Shown piece by piece: positions 32,689-43,273 of a stretch of 64,000 nt of DNA (its first letter is position 1; each line of letters begins with the position of its first letter). The notes beneath the pieces were generated by a model that saw only the letters and a program-made list of their open reading frames with translations, did not search any database and had not been told where the DNA came from. This DNA is from Picocystis sp. L7 (Eukaryota; Chlorophyta; Picocystophyceae; Picocystales; Picocystaceae). The translations under genes and the position numbers were made by a program. The stretch is taken from positions 248,001 through 312,000 of the forward strand of contig QXJR01000008.1 in assembly GCA_020975725.1 (NCBI GenBank). The letters are read 5' to 3'.

Positions 32689-33345
32689 ACAGGGGTTCAG
32701 TAGCCGAAAGATCGGATCATGTCTTCAGGTGTGGGTACCTATATTTTTGGCAGCGTTTCATCTGAAGCAGCCACCATTCGTTGTTTATTCCAATAAATCA
32801 GCTGTAAGCCGTGCTTCAGAGTGGAAGCATGTCTGCTTGCTTGTTTTCCAGCATTATAAGCCTTCACTTCCTGGTGGTGGAAAATGTGTACGCTGCTGCT
32901 GGCTGCCCCTCATACATCCTCTCCGTTTTTCATTGCCTCCTGTAACATCACTGAATTATGAGGCACTGCCGATGCTTATCCATGAATCCGCCTCTTAAGA
33001 TCATCGAAGGATCCATAGATCACCACGTTTCGGTTCCTAGTTCCATTACCTTGGTGTCTCTTTGGGACCCTGTCACGTCCTTGCCAGACCGGTTCGGTTG
33101 GATTGCAGCCCTTTTCCCAGGCTTTGGATCCTACAGGTTTCCCGTTGGACCTGCCCTGTGAAAGGGGAGCATCCTTCCTTTCGAAATGAAATCTTTTCCC
33201 GGGGGTGTTGCCCTTCCTCTCCCGGTCCATCCGACGATGACTGCCAGGGCGAAAGGGGGATCGAGTGGGTGCTCGATCGAGTGGGTGCGACCGAAGGAGC
33301 AGGTGAAGAAGTGCGTCGGACACCGTCCCTTCGTTGTTCGCCGCC
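32689..33345. other. Spacer between GNAT and DRG2 genes
   Basis: Holds the 3' flank of the GNAT gene, with AATAAA at 32792, and from about 33000 the G/C-rich promoter and 5' leader of DRG2. The antisense frames here have no domain. Confidence 0.5.
32792..32797 (+). terminator. Polyadenylation signal of the GNAT gene
   Basis: AATAAA about 104 nt past the stop codon. Confidence 0.45.
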
Positions 33346-34542
33346 ATGGGGGTGCTGGAGAAGATCAAGGAGATCGAAGATGAGATGGCCAGGACGCAGA
33401 AAAACAAAGCCACGGAATATCACTTGGGACAGCTCAAGGCCAAACTGGCGAAGCTGCGCACCCAACTGCTCGAACCACCCAAGGGTTCGTCGGGCGCGAG
33501 CGACGGATTTGAAGTCTCCAAGTACGGCCATGGAAGAGTGTCGCTCATTGGTTTTCCAAGCGTTGGAAAATCTACTCTGCTCACCATGCTCACTGGAACC
33601 AACTCTGAAACTGCTGCGTACGAATTTACGACGCTCACCTGCATCCCAGGTGTGATCCACTACAAGGACACCAAGATACAGCTTCTAGACTTGCCAGGAA
33701 TCATTGAAGGTGCTTCGCAGGGAAAAGGTCGAGGAAGACAAGTGATTGCCGTCGCTAAGAGTAGCGACTTGATCCTTATGGTGCTTGATGCATCCAAATC
33801 CAGGGGGCATAAGGAGATCCTGACGCGGGAGCTAGAGGCTGTGGGACTGAGACTGAACAAAAAACCACCGAACATATCCCTCATCAAGAAGAAGACAGGC
33901 GGCGTCACCTTGAATAGCATGGTACCTCTCACACATTGTGATGAAAAGCTTGTGTATCAAATTCTCAGCGAGTACAAGATCCACAATGCTGAAGTTTTGT
34001 TTCGGGAGGATGCTACGGTGGACGACTTGATTGACGTCATCGAAGGCAACCGAAAGTACGTGCGTTGCTTGTACGTGTACAATAAGATAGATGTGTGCAG
34101 CATTGAAGAGATCGACCAAATTGCTCGTCAGCCACATTCCGTGGTTATCAGTTGCAACATGAATCTCAACCTCGGTGGTTTACTGGAGTCCATGTGGGAG
34201 CACATGTCGCTTCGCCGCGTATATACCAAGAAACAAGGGTGTAAGCCTGACTTTGAAGAGCCTGTGATTTTGTCAGAAGATCGAGGGGGGTGCACAATCG
34301 ACGTATTTTGCAAACAACTTCACGCTGAGCTTATCAAGAGCGTGAAGTATGCTTTGGTGTGGGGAACAAGCTCAAAGCACTATCCTCAACGGTGTGGCCT
34401 TGGCCACACCTTGGAAGACGAAGACGTGGTCCAGGTCGTGAAGAAAAAAGTAGCAGAGGATGGTCGCGGTCGATTCAAGACGCAGGGGCAAGACACACAG
34501 CGCATCGCAGACCGGGAGAAGAAGGCGAAGCTCAAGACATAG
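33346..34542 (+). CDS. DRG2: DRG2, developmentally regulated GTP-binding protein
   Basis: 398 residues, an Obg-superfamily GTPase that binds ribosomes with a DFRP partner. The start M-G-V-L-E-K-I-K-E-I-E-D-E-M-A-R-T-Q is the standard DRG2 N terminus, so the Met at 33346 was preferred to one 12 nt upstream. G1 is G-F-P-S-V-G-K-S-T (residues 69-77), G3 is D-L-P-G-I-I-E-G-A, G4 is N-K-I-D and G5 lies near V-V-I-S-C. The family stretch G-K-G-R-G-R-Q-V-I-A-V-A is intact. The C-terminal TGS domain ends in Y-A-L-V-W-G-T-S-S-K-H-Y-P-Q-R-C-G-L-G-H. The matches to DRG2 (rather than DRG1) are the R-L-N-K-x-x-P-N-I and E-V-L-F-R-E-D blocks. An AATAAA lies 29 nt after the stop. Confidence 0.96.
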   Translation: MGVLEKIKEIEDEMARTQKNKATEYHLGQLKAKLAKLRTQLLEPPKGSSGASDGFEVSKYGHGRVSLIGFPSVGKSTLLTMLTGTNSETAAYEFTTLTCIPGVIHYKDTKIQLLDLPGIIEGASQGKGRGRQVIAVAKSSDLILMVLDASKSRGHKEILTRELEAVGLRLNKKPPNISLIKKKTGGVTLNSMVPLTHCDEKLVYQILSEYKIHNAEVLFREDATVDDLIDVIEGNRKYVRCLYVYNKIDVCSIEEIDQIARQPHSVVISCNMNLNLGGLLESMWEHMSLRRVYTKKQGCKPDFEEPVILSEDRGGCTIDVFCKQLHAELIKSVKYALVWGTSSKHYPQRCGLGHTLEDEDVVQVVKKKVAEDGRGRFKTQGQDTQRIADREKKAKLKT

Positions 34543-35152
34543 GAGGTGTTGGTTTCTTTCAAACGTCTGAAATAAAAGGCTTGATGTTAGACGAGCAATC
34601 ACGAGTCAGGAATGAAAACCCGTAGATGTATGGTTGTTGATGCTTTGACCAACCGACTCGCTGGAACGACAAACTCCGACTTGAACCTGTGGAGAGCCTT
34701 ACCCGATATTGCTCCAGTGCAATTTCTCCCGTCCATGAAACCGGTATTTCGGCACATGCGTGTTTGAGCTGGATAACCTATGCAATTGGAGCATTCAATG
34801 GTGCGTGTTTCGAACACGGCATCCATTTGTATGCATGCATGAATGGTGTGACCACCAGTAGGATCTTTTCGGTGACTCTCCCTCCCCCAGCCACAAACCG
34901 AAGCTGCTTCACCCCTCGTCCATGGAACCTAGTTTCCTAGGTTGTCCTGCTTGCCTCATTTGTTCCTTGATCGACGATACCTTTCCACGAGTGTGCTCGC
35001 GAAGTGCTTCGTGCACGTCTCGTGGGCGATTAGGATACGCTGACACTTGATCCGCTGTGCACATCCCGAGGTGTGGGCCGCGCTATTGACCGTCGAAACG
35101 TGCGTCTTGTTGTGACTGCCTGGTACGCACCTGAAGTCGCGTTTGAGGAGAC
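34543..35152. other. Spacer after DRG2, nothing recognised
   Basis: Contains the DRG2 polyadenylation signal at 34571 and, from about 35080, the G/C-rich leader of the next gene. No domain is seen in the short frames. Confidence 0.45.
34571..34576 (+). terminator. Polyadenylation signal of DRG2
   Basis: AATAAA 29 nt past the DRG2 stop codon. Confidence 0.6.
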
Positions 35153-36277
35153 GTGGGAAGAATCGAGAGACAGTCCTTGGGATCAGACATGAACGTGGTG
35201 GCGCGGCTCGGAACGCGATGTAGAACGTGCAGGTCGAACCGATTGGGCGAGACTCGTGTCCATCGTCTTCGTTCGAGCCGTTGCGCGAGGACAAGTGGCA
35301 CAGCCTTGACGGTTTGGAGAGACGCGACCACGAGAGCGTCGGAATTCTTCGGTCAGGTGCTGGAAACCACCGCGGCGAGTGCTCGCATGGTGCTGCGAAG
35401 GTGGATTCCGATCGTGGCGAAGCAGCTCAAAGGTAAACGTGGACATGAATGGCGCAACTGCAAAGATTGTGGAGCCAGATTCAAAATCTTGCAGACCCAA
35501 AAGGCGTGGTTGGAACACGAAGGACTTGGTGAAATGGCCCGATGCAGGAAGTGTAGACAATTCAAAAAGTTCTCGAAGCTAGAAGGAGGTGTGTACGTAC
35601 CATTACAGGAAGCCAGGCTGCACCTGTGCATGGGGAAGCTGGGTTCGTACACGAAGTGGGAGCACTGCACGGACGAACTATCCATGTGGTATTGCGACCA
35701 GGCTCAGAAGATTGAGTACAGTGCACTGCTCTCTGCTGCCCAAAGCAAGCTAGATTTTAGGATATTTAGAAACAAGTACCTCAAAAAACGGAGAGAGACA
35801 TACAAGCTGCAGGAGAGGGTTTTGAACAAGAAAGACTATGTGAGCTGCCATGTGTTTCAAACAACAGCAAGGAGAGTCGGTAAGAATCGTGTCCGTGGAC
35901 AGTTTGCAGAAGCAGCAGGGGATCATGAGTACTTGAGGATACAGAGAAAGAGAAGAGCGGCAATGAAACCCAGAGAAATATGGAATGTTCGCCGGCGTGC
36001 TGCCAGAAGGCTTGCCCGTGTTAGAAGAGGAGGTGGACCAGTGGCCATCCCCGCCGACCTCAAGAGACTCCTAGCCAGCGCCCCCGAACGTAAATGGGAA
36101 AGGAGACGGTTAGAGGCCTACGAAATCAGGGAAGCACTCAAGTACATTGGCGAAGATGGTTCTCTGCCTCTCCCCAGTGTAATGGACAATCTTCCTCCCC
36201 CGCCGCCATTGCCTACCAAGAGGTTGATGGGTGGGAAGAATCTACTATGGCTTGCCAACGCTGGAGCCAGGCAATAA
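35153..36277 (+). CDS. Zinc-ribbon protein with basic helices and poly-Pro tail
   Basis: 374 residues in the longest form; Met 79 (35387), just before the first domain, is an equally good start. A small zinc ribbon follows it: N-C-K-D-C-G-A-R-F then C-R-K-C-R-Q-F-K-K, close to the probable zinc-ribbon (trcl-type) pattern. The rest is rich in Arg and Lys with long helices (K-K-R-R-E-T-Y-K-L-Q-E-R; R-R-R-A-A-R-R-L-A-R-V-R-R), suggesting RNA or DNA contact. Near the C terminus there is P-P-P-P-P-L-P, a possible SH3/WW/EVH1 ligand. No family is recognised beyond the ribbon. An AATAAA overlaps the stop codon and the gene is convergent with the Tudor-like gene. Confidence 0.7.
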   Translation: MGRIERQSLGSDMNVVARLGTRCRTCRSNRLGETRVHRLRSSRCARTSGTALTVWRDATTRASEFFGQVLETTAASARMVLRRWIPIVAKQLKGKRGHEWRNCKDCGARFKILQTQKAWLEHEGLGEMARCRKCRQFKKFSKLEGGVYVPLQEARLHLCMGKLGSYTKWEHCTDELSMWYCDQAQKIEYSALLSAAQSKLDFRIFRNKYLKKRRETYKLQERVLNKKDYVSCHVFQTTARRVGKNRVRGQFAEAAGDHEYLRIQRKRRAAMKPREIWNVRRRAARRLARVRRGGGPVAIPADLKRLLASAPERKWERRRLEAYEIREALKYIGEDGSLPLPSVMDNLPPPPPLPTKRLMGGKNLLWLANAGARQ

Positions 36278-36278
36278 A
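36273..36278 (+). terminator. AATAAA overlapping the stop of the zinc-ribbon gene
   Basis: The hexamer overlaps the TAA stop at 36275. If used, the mRNA would have a very short 3' untranslated region. Confidence 0.35.
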
Positions 36279-36336
36279 AAGGCATGAAATGTACACAGCT
36301 CACAGAGGACCTTCTAAAACAGACAAGGTGTTATCA

Positions 36337-36342
36337 TTTATT
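36337..36342 (-). terminator. Polyadenylation signal of the Tudor-like gene
   Basis: AATAAA on the minus strand, about 106 nt past the stop, in an A/T-rich stretch with a second T-rich run beside it. Confidence 0.45.
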
Positions 36343-36447
36343 TCTTTTATTTTCAAAAATATCATTCTGCTTTTAGGCATTTTGTAGTAGAGGTAGAAGT
36401 ATGCAGGAAAATACAAACAGAGTCATCTAGTTCTAAGGCACGCATGG

Positions 36448-37185
36448 CTACTCTGCAGCCGAGCGATTAGGCTTGCTTTGCTTACGCTTGCTTCTTGAAT
36501 GGAACTCCTTGTGTTCAGACAAATCTTTGCTGAGACGAAAGCTGGAGGTTGTAACTTGCGGCTGAAAGCTGGAACGATGGCTTTTGCTTAACCTCATAGA
36601 TTTAGATGCCTTTTCCTCAAACGGAAAAAATGACGAATCTTCCTCGGGTAAGGCACCCCATCCACAACCATCAGTGCAGCTGCTGGTATCACTTTCGACT
36701 TCCATAGCAACAGAACAGTCCTGCATACTGCTGTTCAGCCAGACAAACTCTTCGTGCTCTAAGTCCAGGTCCCACAGAACCTCGTGGCCATGGTCACCAT
36801 TGAACATCACCCTGTGTAGACCTTCAGAAGCATCATAGTTCAACACAATACCTTCCATCCATTCTCCTTTTCCATCCTTTGACTGAAACTTTAATTTTTC
36901 CTGTGGAAGAAAAACCTTGATGCGTCGACCAAAATCATGCTTGCAGCGCAACTTGGCGGGATCCGCAGCTTTCAGAGCAAGTAAGAGGGCTTTCTGTAGC
37001 TCTTCCAGTGTGTCTTCCATGTTCCCCATCATGGCTCTTAATTTCTTACATGCATTCTTCTGACTCCCCACGTCAGTGTTCCCTATTGTTTCCTTCTGAT
37101 GATGCCCTCTTTTCCCCAAGATCCCATTCCTGGAGATGACACCCATATGTTTTCTTTGTGTAAGAATGTGTGACAAGTCTGCCAC
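36448..37185 (-). CDS. Small Tudor-like domain protein
   Basis: 245 residues. Residues about 85-150 look like a Tudor-type barrel: F-G-R-R-I-K-V-F-L-P-Q-E, then E-W-M-E-G-I-V-L-N-Y-D-A-S-E-G-L-H-R-V-M-F and H-E-V-L-W-D-L-D-L-E-H-E-E-F. This is the pattern seen at the end of PDS5 and in some plant chromatin proteins. A short helix (E-E-L-Q-K-A-L-L-L-A-L) precedes it. The C-terminal third is Ser and Lys rich and ends basic, which could be a nuclear signal. A chromatin or methyl-mark reading role is inferred; the aromatic cage cannot be judged without a structure. The start at 37185 is the longest; Met 14, Met 52 and Met 56 are alternatives. Confidence 0.68.
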   Translation of the reverse strand: MADLSHILTQRKHMGVISRNGILGKRGHHQKETIGNTDVGSQKNACKKLRAMMGNMEDTLEELQKALLLALKAADPAKLRCKHDFGRRIKVFLPQEKLKFQSKDGKGEWMEGIVLNYDASEGLHRVMFNGDHGHEVLWDLDLEHEEFVWLNSSMQDCSVAMEVESDTSSCTDGCGWGALPEEDSSFFPFEEKASKSMRLSKSHRSSFQPQVTTSSFRLSKDLSEHKEFHSRSKRKQSKPNRSAAE

Positions 37186-37949
37186 CTAGTCTCAGCTAAT
37201 TCTTAATATCCTCTTGTGATGTGCGGTACAAGAATGTACTTCTTGTGTTATCCCTGCAGTTCAAAATTCTTTGTACCCCTACAGAAAGTTAAGGGTTGTG
37301 TTGCTCCAGGGTTTTGGGTGGGCCACGTAGCACCGAGGGGAGGGATCTTCGCAAGCGTTTTCGACGCTCAAAAGGTCCGATTTCGAGTGCTAAAAAAAAA
37401 GAGTTAGCGCTTTCGAGCCTACCCGGACGGTTAGTGAAGCGTTGGGGGCGAACGCGCGACAGATCGTGACGTTCGGGCGGAGCTTCAGTGGCGAGATCGG
37501 CGGTCCAGTCTCCCTGCTGCTACCACTCAGCACGCGTCCTGGGGCAACTGGCGGCTGGGGGGGGTCTGGAAGCTCCGGTGGGTTGGCGTCTGAAAACATC
37601 CCCCGAACTGACAATAGAGCTCACAGACATTCGACTTCGAAGTTGTCCACAGGTTCAAACCAGCTCTCGTTCGGGTCGAATCCTACTGTTGAATGGAAGA
37701 CATGGTGCCTTTCGATCGGGGTGAAGAGGACGGAAAAGCAGGAAGGAAGATTTGAGGCGAAAAGCCCAGTCGACAGCAATTACTACCAGCCAACTAAATA
37801 ATGGGACACTTTGATACGTCGTTCCTTCAGTCGATGCATACACAGGCAAAATATATTGGAACACCTTCACCTGTGCACCAACATTTGGAAACGTTTGTAG
37901 CTACGGTATATGTCTTATAACTGAACAATCACCTAAGGACGAAACGTGT
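37186..37949. other. Spacer before Fanzor copy B
   Basis: Mixed sequence with a frame of 119 codons (37442-37801) that lacks a recognisable domain. The left part is the promoter of the Tudor-like gene. The end of the Fanzor-bearing element may lie within it. Confidence 0.4.
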
Positions 37950-39620
37950 TTGAGTACCATGGACCCCGACGGCGGTTTGAAAACGCCGATCGGTGAAAAG
38001 AGGAAACGTCCCGATTGCTCTCGAAGGATCGAAGATCGGAAGACCGTGCAAGAAGCCATGGTGAAGTGCGCGTTTAACGGTCTACTGCGCGGAGATGGAC
38101 CGTCCAAAGAAAGCGTGAGACGAGCCGTTCAAAATCGGGTCACGGCTATTCCAAACACATGCACTTGGCTAGCATGTCTTTCAACCTGTTGCCTCGGGAA
38201 ACCTTCCGCGACGTAGGCACGAGCGAATTGGGCGACGCATACACTTTCCGAATATTCGATCAAACGATCCATCGTCATTTGAAGTCGGACATGAACAGAA
38301 CGCACAAAACATTCGTGGAGATTGTCCCGGTCAAAAACCAACAACCCGATCTCTGCGTCATGCTGGACGCGTGCGAACGGTACATGGGCGGTAGCAAACT
38401 TTACTCGTTCGGTGCCGTCAAGTTCCTGACCAACCTCAAAAACCACTACGTGGCGGGGTTGACGCGTTGGATCAAACGTTGGGTCTACTCCTCGACGGGC
38501 AAGAACGCGGTCTTTGTCCACCGCCACCTCAAGACGCATTCAGAAGGTCGGATGTTTGACCTTGCACCGCTCTTTCGAGTCCGAAACAAAATCGCGAGCT
38601 TCGACACCAACGTGTAGCACGGGTGTTTCGAGAATTGGGATGGGCAAATGCCGATCACCCCTCCTTCGGCGAGATGAGCAAACAACATTGGTCCTCCGTG
38701 TTGGACGTAGACGAGGTGTGTGAGAGAGACGTGAAATTCACGCACACGGTGGAAATTGATGGTACGCCCGTGTGCGTTCATTTCAAACGACCCAAAAAAG
38801 CGCACGCAAAACCTGTTGGATATTCCGTCCTCGTACGTTTGGGACCGAACGACGTGGGCGTGGGGATCGATCCGGGTAGGTCGAACATCTTGTATTGCGT
38901 TTGGCATGACGGATGCGACCACCGCTCGATGGTCCTTACGAGACGACGGTACTACATGGAATCGGGAATCAGCCGGGCCAAGCGAAAAGTCGTCGCCTAG
39001 CAATCGCGAGAGGACGTGCAGACGGCATCGGAAACGCTGTCCCAAACCTCGAGCAAGGGTGTTGATCTCGAGGCGTTCCTTCGGTGCTTGCAAGCAATGA
39101 AATATACCTACGAATGCCTTTGGTCGGTCTACACGCGACGCAAATGGGCCGATCAAGCGTTGCTTTTGTACAAAGGAAAAAACGCACGTTTGCTAAATTT
39201 TTGGATCGCATGCATGCGGCGTTCGGAAAGGACAAGACGCTCAAAGTGTCCTATGGGTCGGCAAAATTCGCACCCGGTGGAAAGGGGGAGGTGTGCGTGC
39301 CGACAAGTCGCGCTACCAAGGAGTGCGCGTACCGTTTTCGCATTCGTCGCACGGACGAGTTGCAAACAATAGTAGTCCACCACGAAACGCTCGCGATCAT
39401 GAAAGGGGTCACGAGACTCGATACGAAACGAGAGGTCGGAGGCTTGCAATGGTGTTGTTCCACCAATTAAACGAATTGCAAGTTGGTCAATTGGGGTCAA
39501 AACGCCGCGATCAACATTTTCAATTGCATGCTTCGAAAGCGACCCAACTTGCTTTGTCGGTCAAACAAAGATGCAGTTTCGAACCGGATCGGACGTTGGA
39601 TACCCAAATGTGAAAAATGA
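37950..39620 (+). pseudogene. Broken Fanzor (TnpB-like nuclease), copy B
   Basis: The frame can be followed through several breaks from M-S-T-M-D-P-D-G-G to a stop at 39618. The N-terminal part contains S-F-N-L-L-P-R-E-T and F-D-Q-T-I-H-R-H-L, typical of the family's alpha-helical half. A beta block (F-T-H-T-V-E-I-D-G-T-P-V-C-V-H-F-K-R-P) leads to RuvC-I V-G-I-D-P-G-R-S-N with the Asp present. RuvC-II is Y-G-S-A-K-F-A near 39250, followed by V-P-T-S-R-A and T-D-E-L-Q-T-I-V-V-H. A reduced finger keeps W-C-C-S-T. RuvC-III reads V-N-W-G-Q-N-A-A-I-N-I, where Gly replaces the usual Asp. Length fits a 550-residue nuclease. Multiple breaks show it is dead. No transposase gene was found beside it. 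Confidence 0.82.
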
Positions 39621-39674
39621 CGTCGTGGATGGGGAATGGAAGCATAGAAGGCTTTCCCGATGCAAAGTTCACGG

Positions 39675-39724
39675 TGTAGGCACATCGAACCCATGGCTGG
39701 CGGATTTTGGGAAACGTGCCTACA
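39675..39724. repeat. Inverted repeat after Fanzor copy B
   Basis: Arms TGTAGGCAC (39675-39683) and GTGCCTACA (39716-39724) pair perfectly over 9 bp, and CCCA/TGGG (39690-39693 with 39708-39711) can extend the stem. It starts 55 nt after the Fanzor stop. It could be part of an RNA scaffold or an element end. Confidence 0.5.
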
Positions 39725-42700
39725 TTTCCCCGTCATTCCATGCACGAAAGGTCAAGGCAAAGGTGTCCCATTATTGCCTTGGCCGAATGTACTACCAACG
39801 AACCTGACCTTCCTTCTGAACTACGCCTTTTCTCTCTTTCCATGCTTAAGCAAAGAATACTTTTTCAGATGGTCGGAGGTGAAAAAGGAGGATTTGGCAA
39901 CACAAGTTGTAATGTCACCTCACACTCGGCCAACCGAATTGTGGAACACATTGCTTCAACAAGCCAGCTCCAGGTATAGGGGGTCGAATTACACGGCTAA
40001 AGGGTTGAAAGAGCAACCGTAAGCATCCCTTACCCTACATATAGGCAGTCCAACACGATCAACAATCCATGGGGTCGCCTAGCAGCCCCCATGGCAGTCC
40101 GCATTCACTTATTCTCACCAACGGATGTGCTTTGGGGCCTACCTTGCGTAGCAATGCAACACAACTCCAACACCCTCACCGACAAGGCCAAGCACCTCCT
40201 AACGTTAAGACTAGTATGAAGGTCACAATTCACGAACTTGCCATAGTTGGTGGATTCGTACCACATCAAGCCCTTGACCGTAACCGCTTTTTAGCTTTCT
40301 CCAAACTTGGTTGATCACCATGCCATCGCTTGCGTCACCATGATTGATCCGATATCGTCCACAATTTAGTCTTAAAGCGTTTGGCACGCGTTGAATGCTT
40401 TGGTTATCGGCAATGTCACTTCACCTCGATCGCCAGTGTAAAGTTTGCCGTGCCATTGGCCGCGAAGAGAAGCGTGCCCTTTGTTGCAAGCGATGTAGTG
40501 TTTGCGACACTTTCTAGGAAGGTCGCAAATGCCCTCATCTCGCTGCCGTACATCCGCAACCATTGGCGTGCCCATCGCAGCTTCGGGCACTCCTCTCAAA
40601 ACATGTCATGCTTGCCAAAACTTAGCATCCGAGAATCGTTGATGCGCCTCAACAATCGAGCTCTATGTATTGGCACTTGACTACTATTCCGGAGCTTGCC
40701 ACAAGGTACCTTGCTACGCTTCCGATTGTGGGCTCGCTTTTAGGATTGTGCTCTTTACGAGATACCTCTTCCCCATCGGCTTTTAGCTCTTGCTCGTTGT
40801 TAGGAGCGAGCTTTCTAGTTCCTGAGCTTCACTGACGTGAAGTTGACATGGAGGTCGAGGAGGCGCTTGGAAGGCGGCTCGTCCTTCAAGGTCAAGATCA
40901 ACTTAATGACAAAGTGAGGGCGGGGGGGAGTTAAGTGCTTCTGCCGATTGGGGTTGAACCATCCATTGAAGGGGTCCAATGGATGAGGAACAAATAGAGG
41001 GTGTTGGTTCCTAACACTCCTCCCGTTGGACATCTTTAGTGCCATGGAGAAAATGTTTGTGCATGTAGGGGCCTTCCAAAGAATAACATACTCGTCCAAC
41101 GTGTCCGTTGGCACACTCCTAGTCATGGGCGCTGCCGCAACGAAAGTTTGATCATCTATGGATTTCTTGATCCAAATTGAATCCATACATATGCTTATGC
41201 CGTTGTTGTCCACCATCTGGGTGAACTCTGGCCCATGCCGCACAACTTGTCGATTGTGAAGGTCGGTGTCCACTGCTTAGCCGCCATGCCGCGCCCACAG
41301 AGGTTGGAGAGCAAAAGGGGGGATTCCTAAGTGAGACCCCATCATTCAAAATCAAGTCCCACGTGTGCCAACTTAGCGTGTGCCACCAATCATGCCGCTG
41401 CCAAGCCCACATTCTGAAGATCTCCTCTTACTTCTTGTCTAACTTGAGCGACAACACAAAAGGTAACACCTCGTTTCGGATGCATAGTACATTCACTACT
41501 ATCGTCTTCCTAGCAATCACAAAGCATCGATACACAATGTCAGAAAGGAACAACGACGTAGGCATATTGCCTCGTATCTTTTCCAACACTAACCCTAAGG
41601 GATGTATAAATATGTCATATCGCAATGGCGACGTCACGGAAATGCTTAATACTATTGTTCGGTAAAAGATTGGGGGCAACTCTATGTCAATGAATTTGCT
41701 GAAAAAGGTTTCAACTCCTCGTGAAGCTAGAAACGTCTTAGGATCAAGAGAGTTCAAAACATATTCGATTTTAATCGACATTTTCGCGGTAAATTTCGTA
41801 ACGTATGTCCGGGGTGTACATAGGAAGTAGGACTTCGACGCATGAGCTGTCGTTCTTGAGAGAATAAACCAGCCTCACTCGTGCCTATGTACACGCTTAG
41901 TTCAAGTTTCTTATTGAGCGATAGTTGTCCATTCATGCAAGGTGTAGGAGCCGCTCACGGTGGTTAGTTCTTGTCGTAGGGAAAAATACCCAACTTGAGG
42001 ACTTCAACCGCATGTGCACTGAAGGGCACGGTAAGAAATATTTTTTTTTATTTTTTTTCATGAAGACACATGGTTGTGTGAGACACCTTGGTATTAGGAC
42101 TTACTTTTTTTTCAAGCGAGCAACATTCATTCGAGTGGCAAGAGTAATGGATAACAAGGAGGATTTCATTGTTGGACCCTATCGTCGTGTTGGTCGTTTG
42201 ATGGCGGTTGGTCCAAGAAATAGACAGACCGGCGCCATTCTAGAGGATGGGTGCAAAGATATCTAGAATTGGAGGACGATGAGAGAATAAATCGCCATGA
42301 AGTCCGGCCTTAGGCGAAGACAAATCAAGCACGGACAACGAATTCATATGGTAAAAAACGGCTTGTTAATGTCCGAAAGCAGCAAGGTATGTTGAAGATG
42401 AAGGTTAGTGGACTAGGGCGTCTCTAGCGAAGGAGTTCCTTTAACGAGGTTCAACCATCGGTTACCAGAGATCCCCACGTCATCATAAAGGTGCCATCTC
42501 GTACATTCATGGCCATGAAACCTTAAAATGGTCTCCTAATGCTCGGTAGCATGGTAGCGTTTGTCCCTTGATTAGCAAATCTAGGACAAGTATGTCATGC
42601 TCTAAAGCTTACCCTTACTAGAGGCAATGGCATTGGCTCGTGGAGTGTACATGGTATTGATACAGGAATAGCGCCTGAAGTGATTCATCAAGTGTGGTCT

Positions 42701-43273
42701 CAAGGAAACGCAAGTCTTATGGATGCGCGTCCAACCGATATGAAGCAAAGTACAAAGCAACATGGTGATCACTTTTGCTGTTGCAATCGTGCGGTCTACC
42801 TTTTCCAAAGGCCGACAGTGATCAACCGTGTCCTTTGCCATGGAAAGAGGGTGTGCTAGGATACTAGTTGGACCCTTCCTAGACTGGGTCTAAGGAAGAC
42901 CTTCCCGCACAATGGGGCATTCCGAGTGGAGCTGCCAAACGTGCCATGAGAGTAGTTCAAATGCCTGTTTTAATACCAAGAGGGTGATGCTAAGAAGCAG
43001 GGTATGCCGATGCTTGCCGCACCCGTGCATTGCGGCAAGTCGTAGCATGTATCGCCATGGAGAACACTTGACTTTGTGAGCAAAGCCTTAGCAGTTGTCT
43101 AACGGTGCGCATCGCTATCCTACACCACCCCGTCCTGGAAGAGCTCGGTTGAACTCCAACAGGCACAGGTTCTGAACAGGCAGAAAGGAGCCTATCGATG
43201 GACCATGAAAGCACCCAGCATGAATTTACAAATCCAAAAAGGGCAGCTACTGACCGAAATCTATTATCTACTT
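39725..43273. other. Second gene-poor decayed island
   Basis: 3.5 kb without a convincing gene. Frames of up to 152 codons occur on both strands, but stops and shifts abound and no domain was recognised. Base composition is A/T-richer than around it, as near copy A. I see no long repeats by eye. The last 100 bp is the 3' flank of RPL26. Confidence 0.4.
40815..41273 (-). pseudogene. Unidentified reading-frame remnant
   Basis: 152 codons without a stop in an A/T-rich stretch, with protein-like composition (for example M-D-S-I-W-I-K-K-S-I-D-D-Q-T-F-V). Upstream the frame is broken. No family recognised. It may be chance or the remains of a gene or transposon. Confidence 0.2.
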
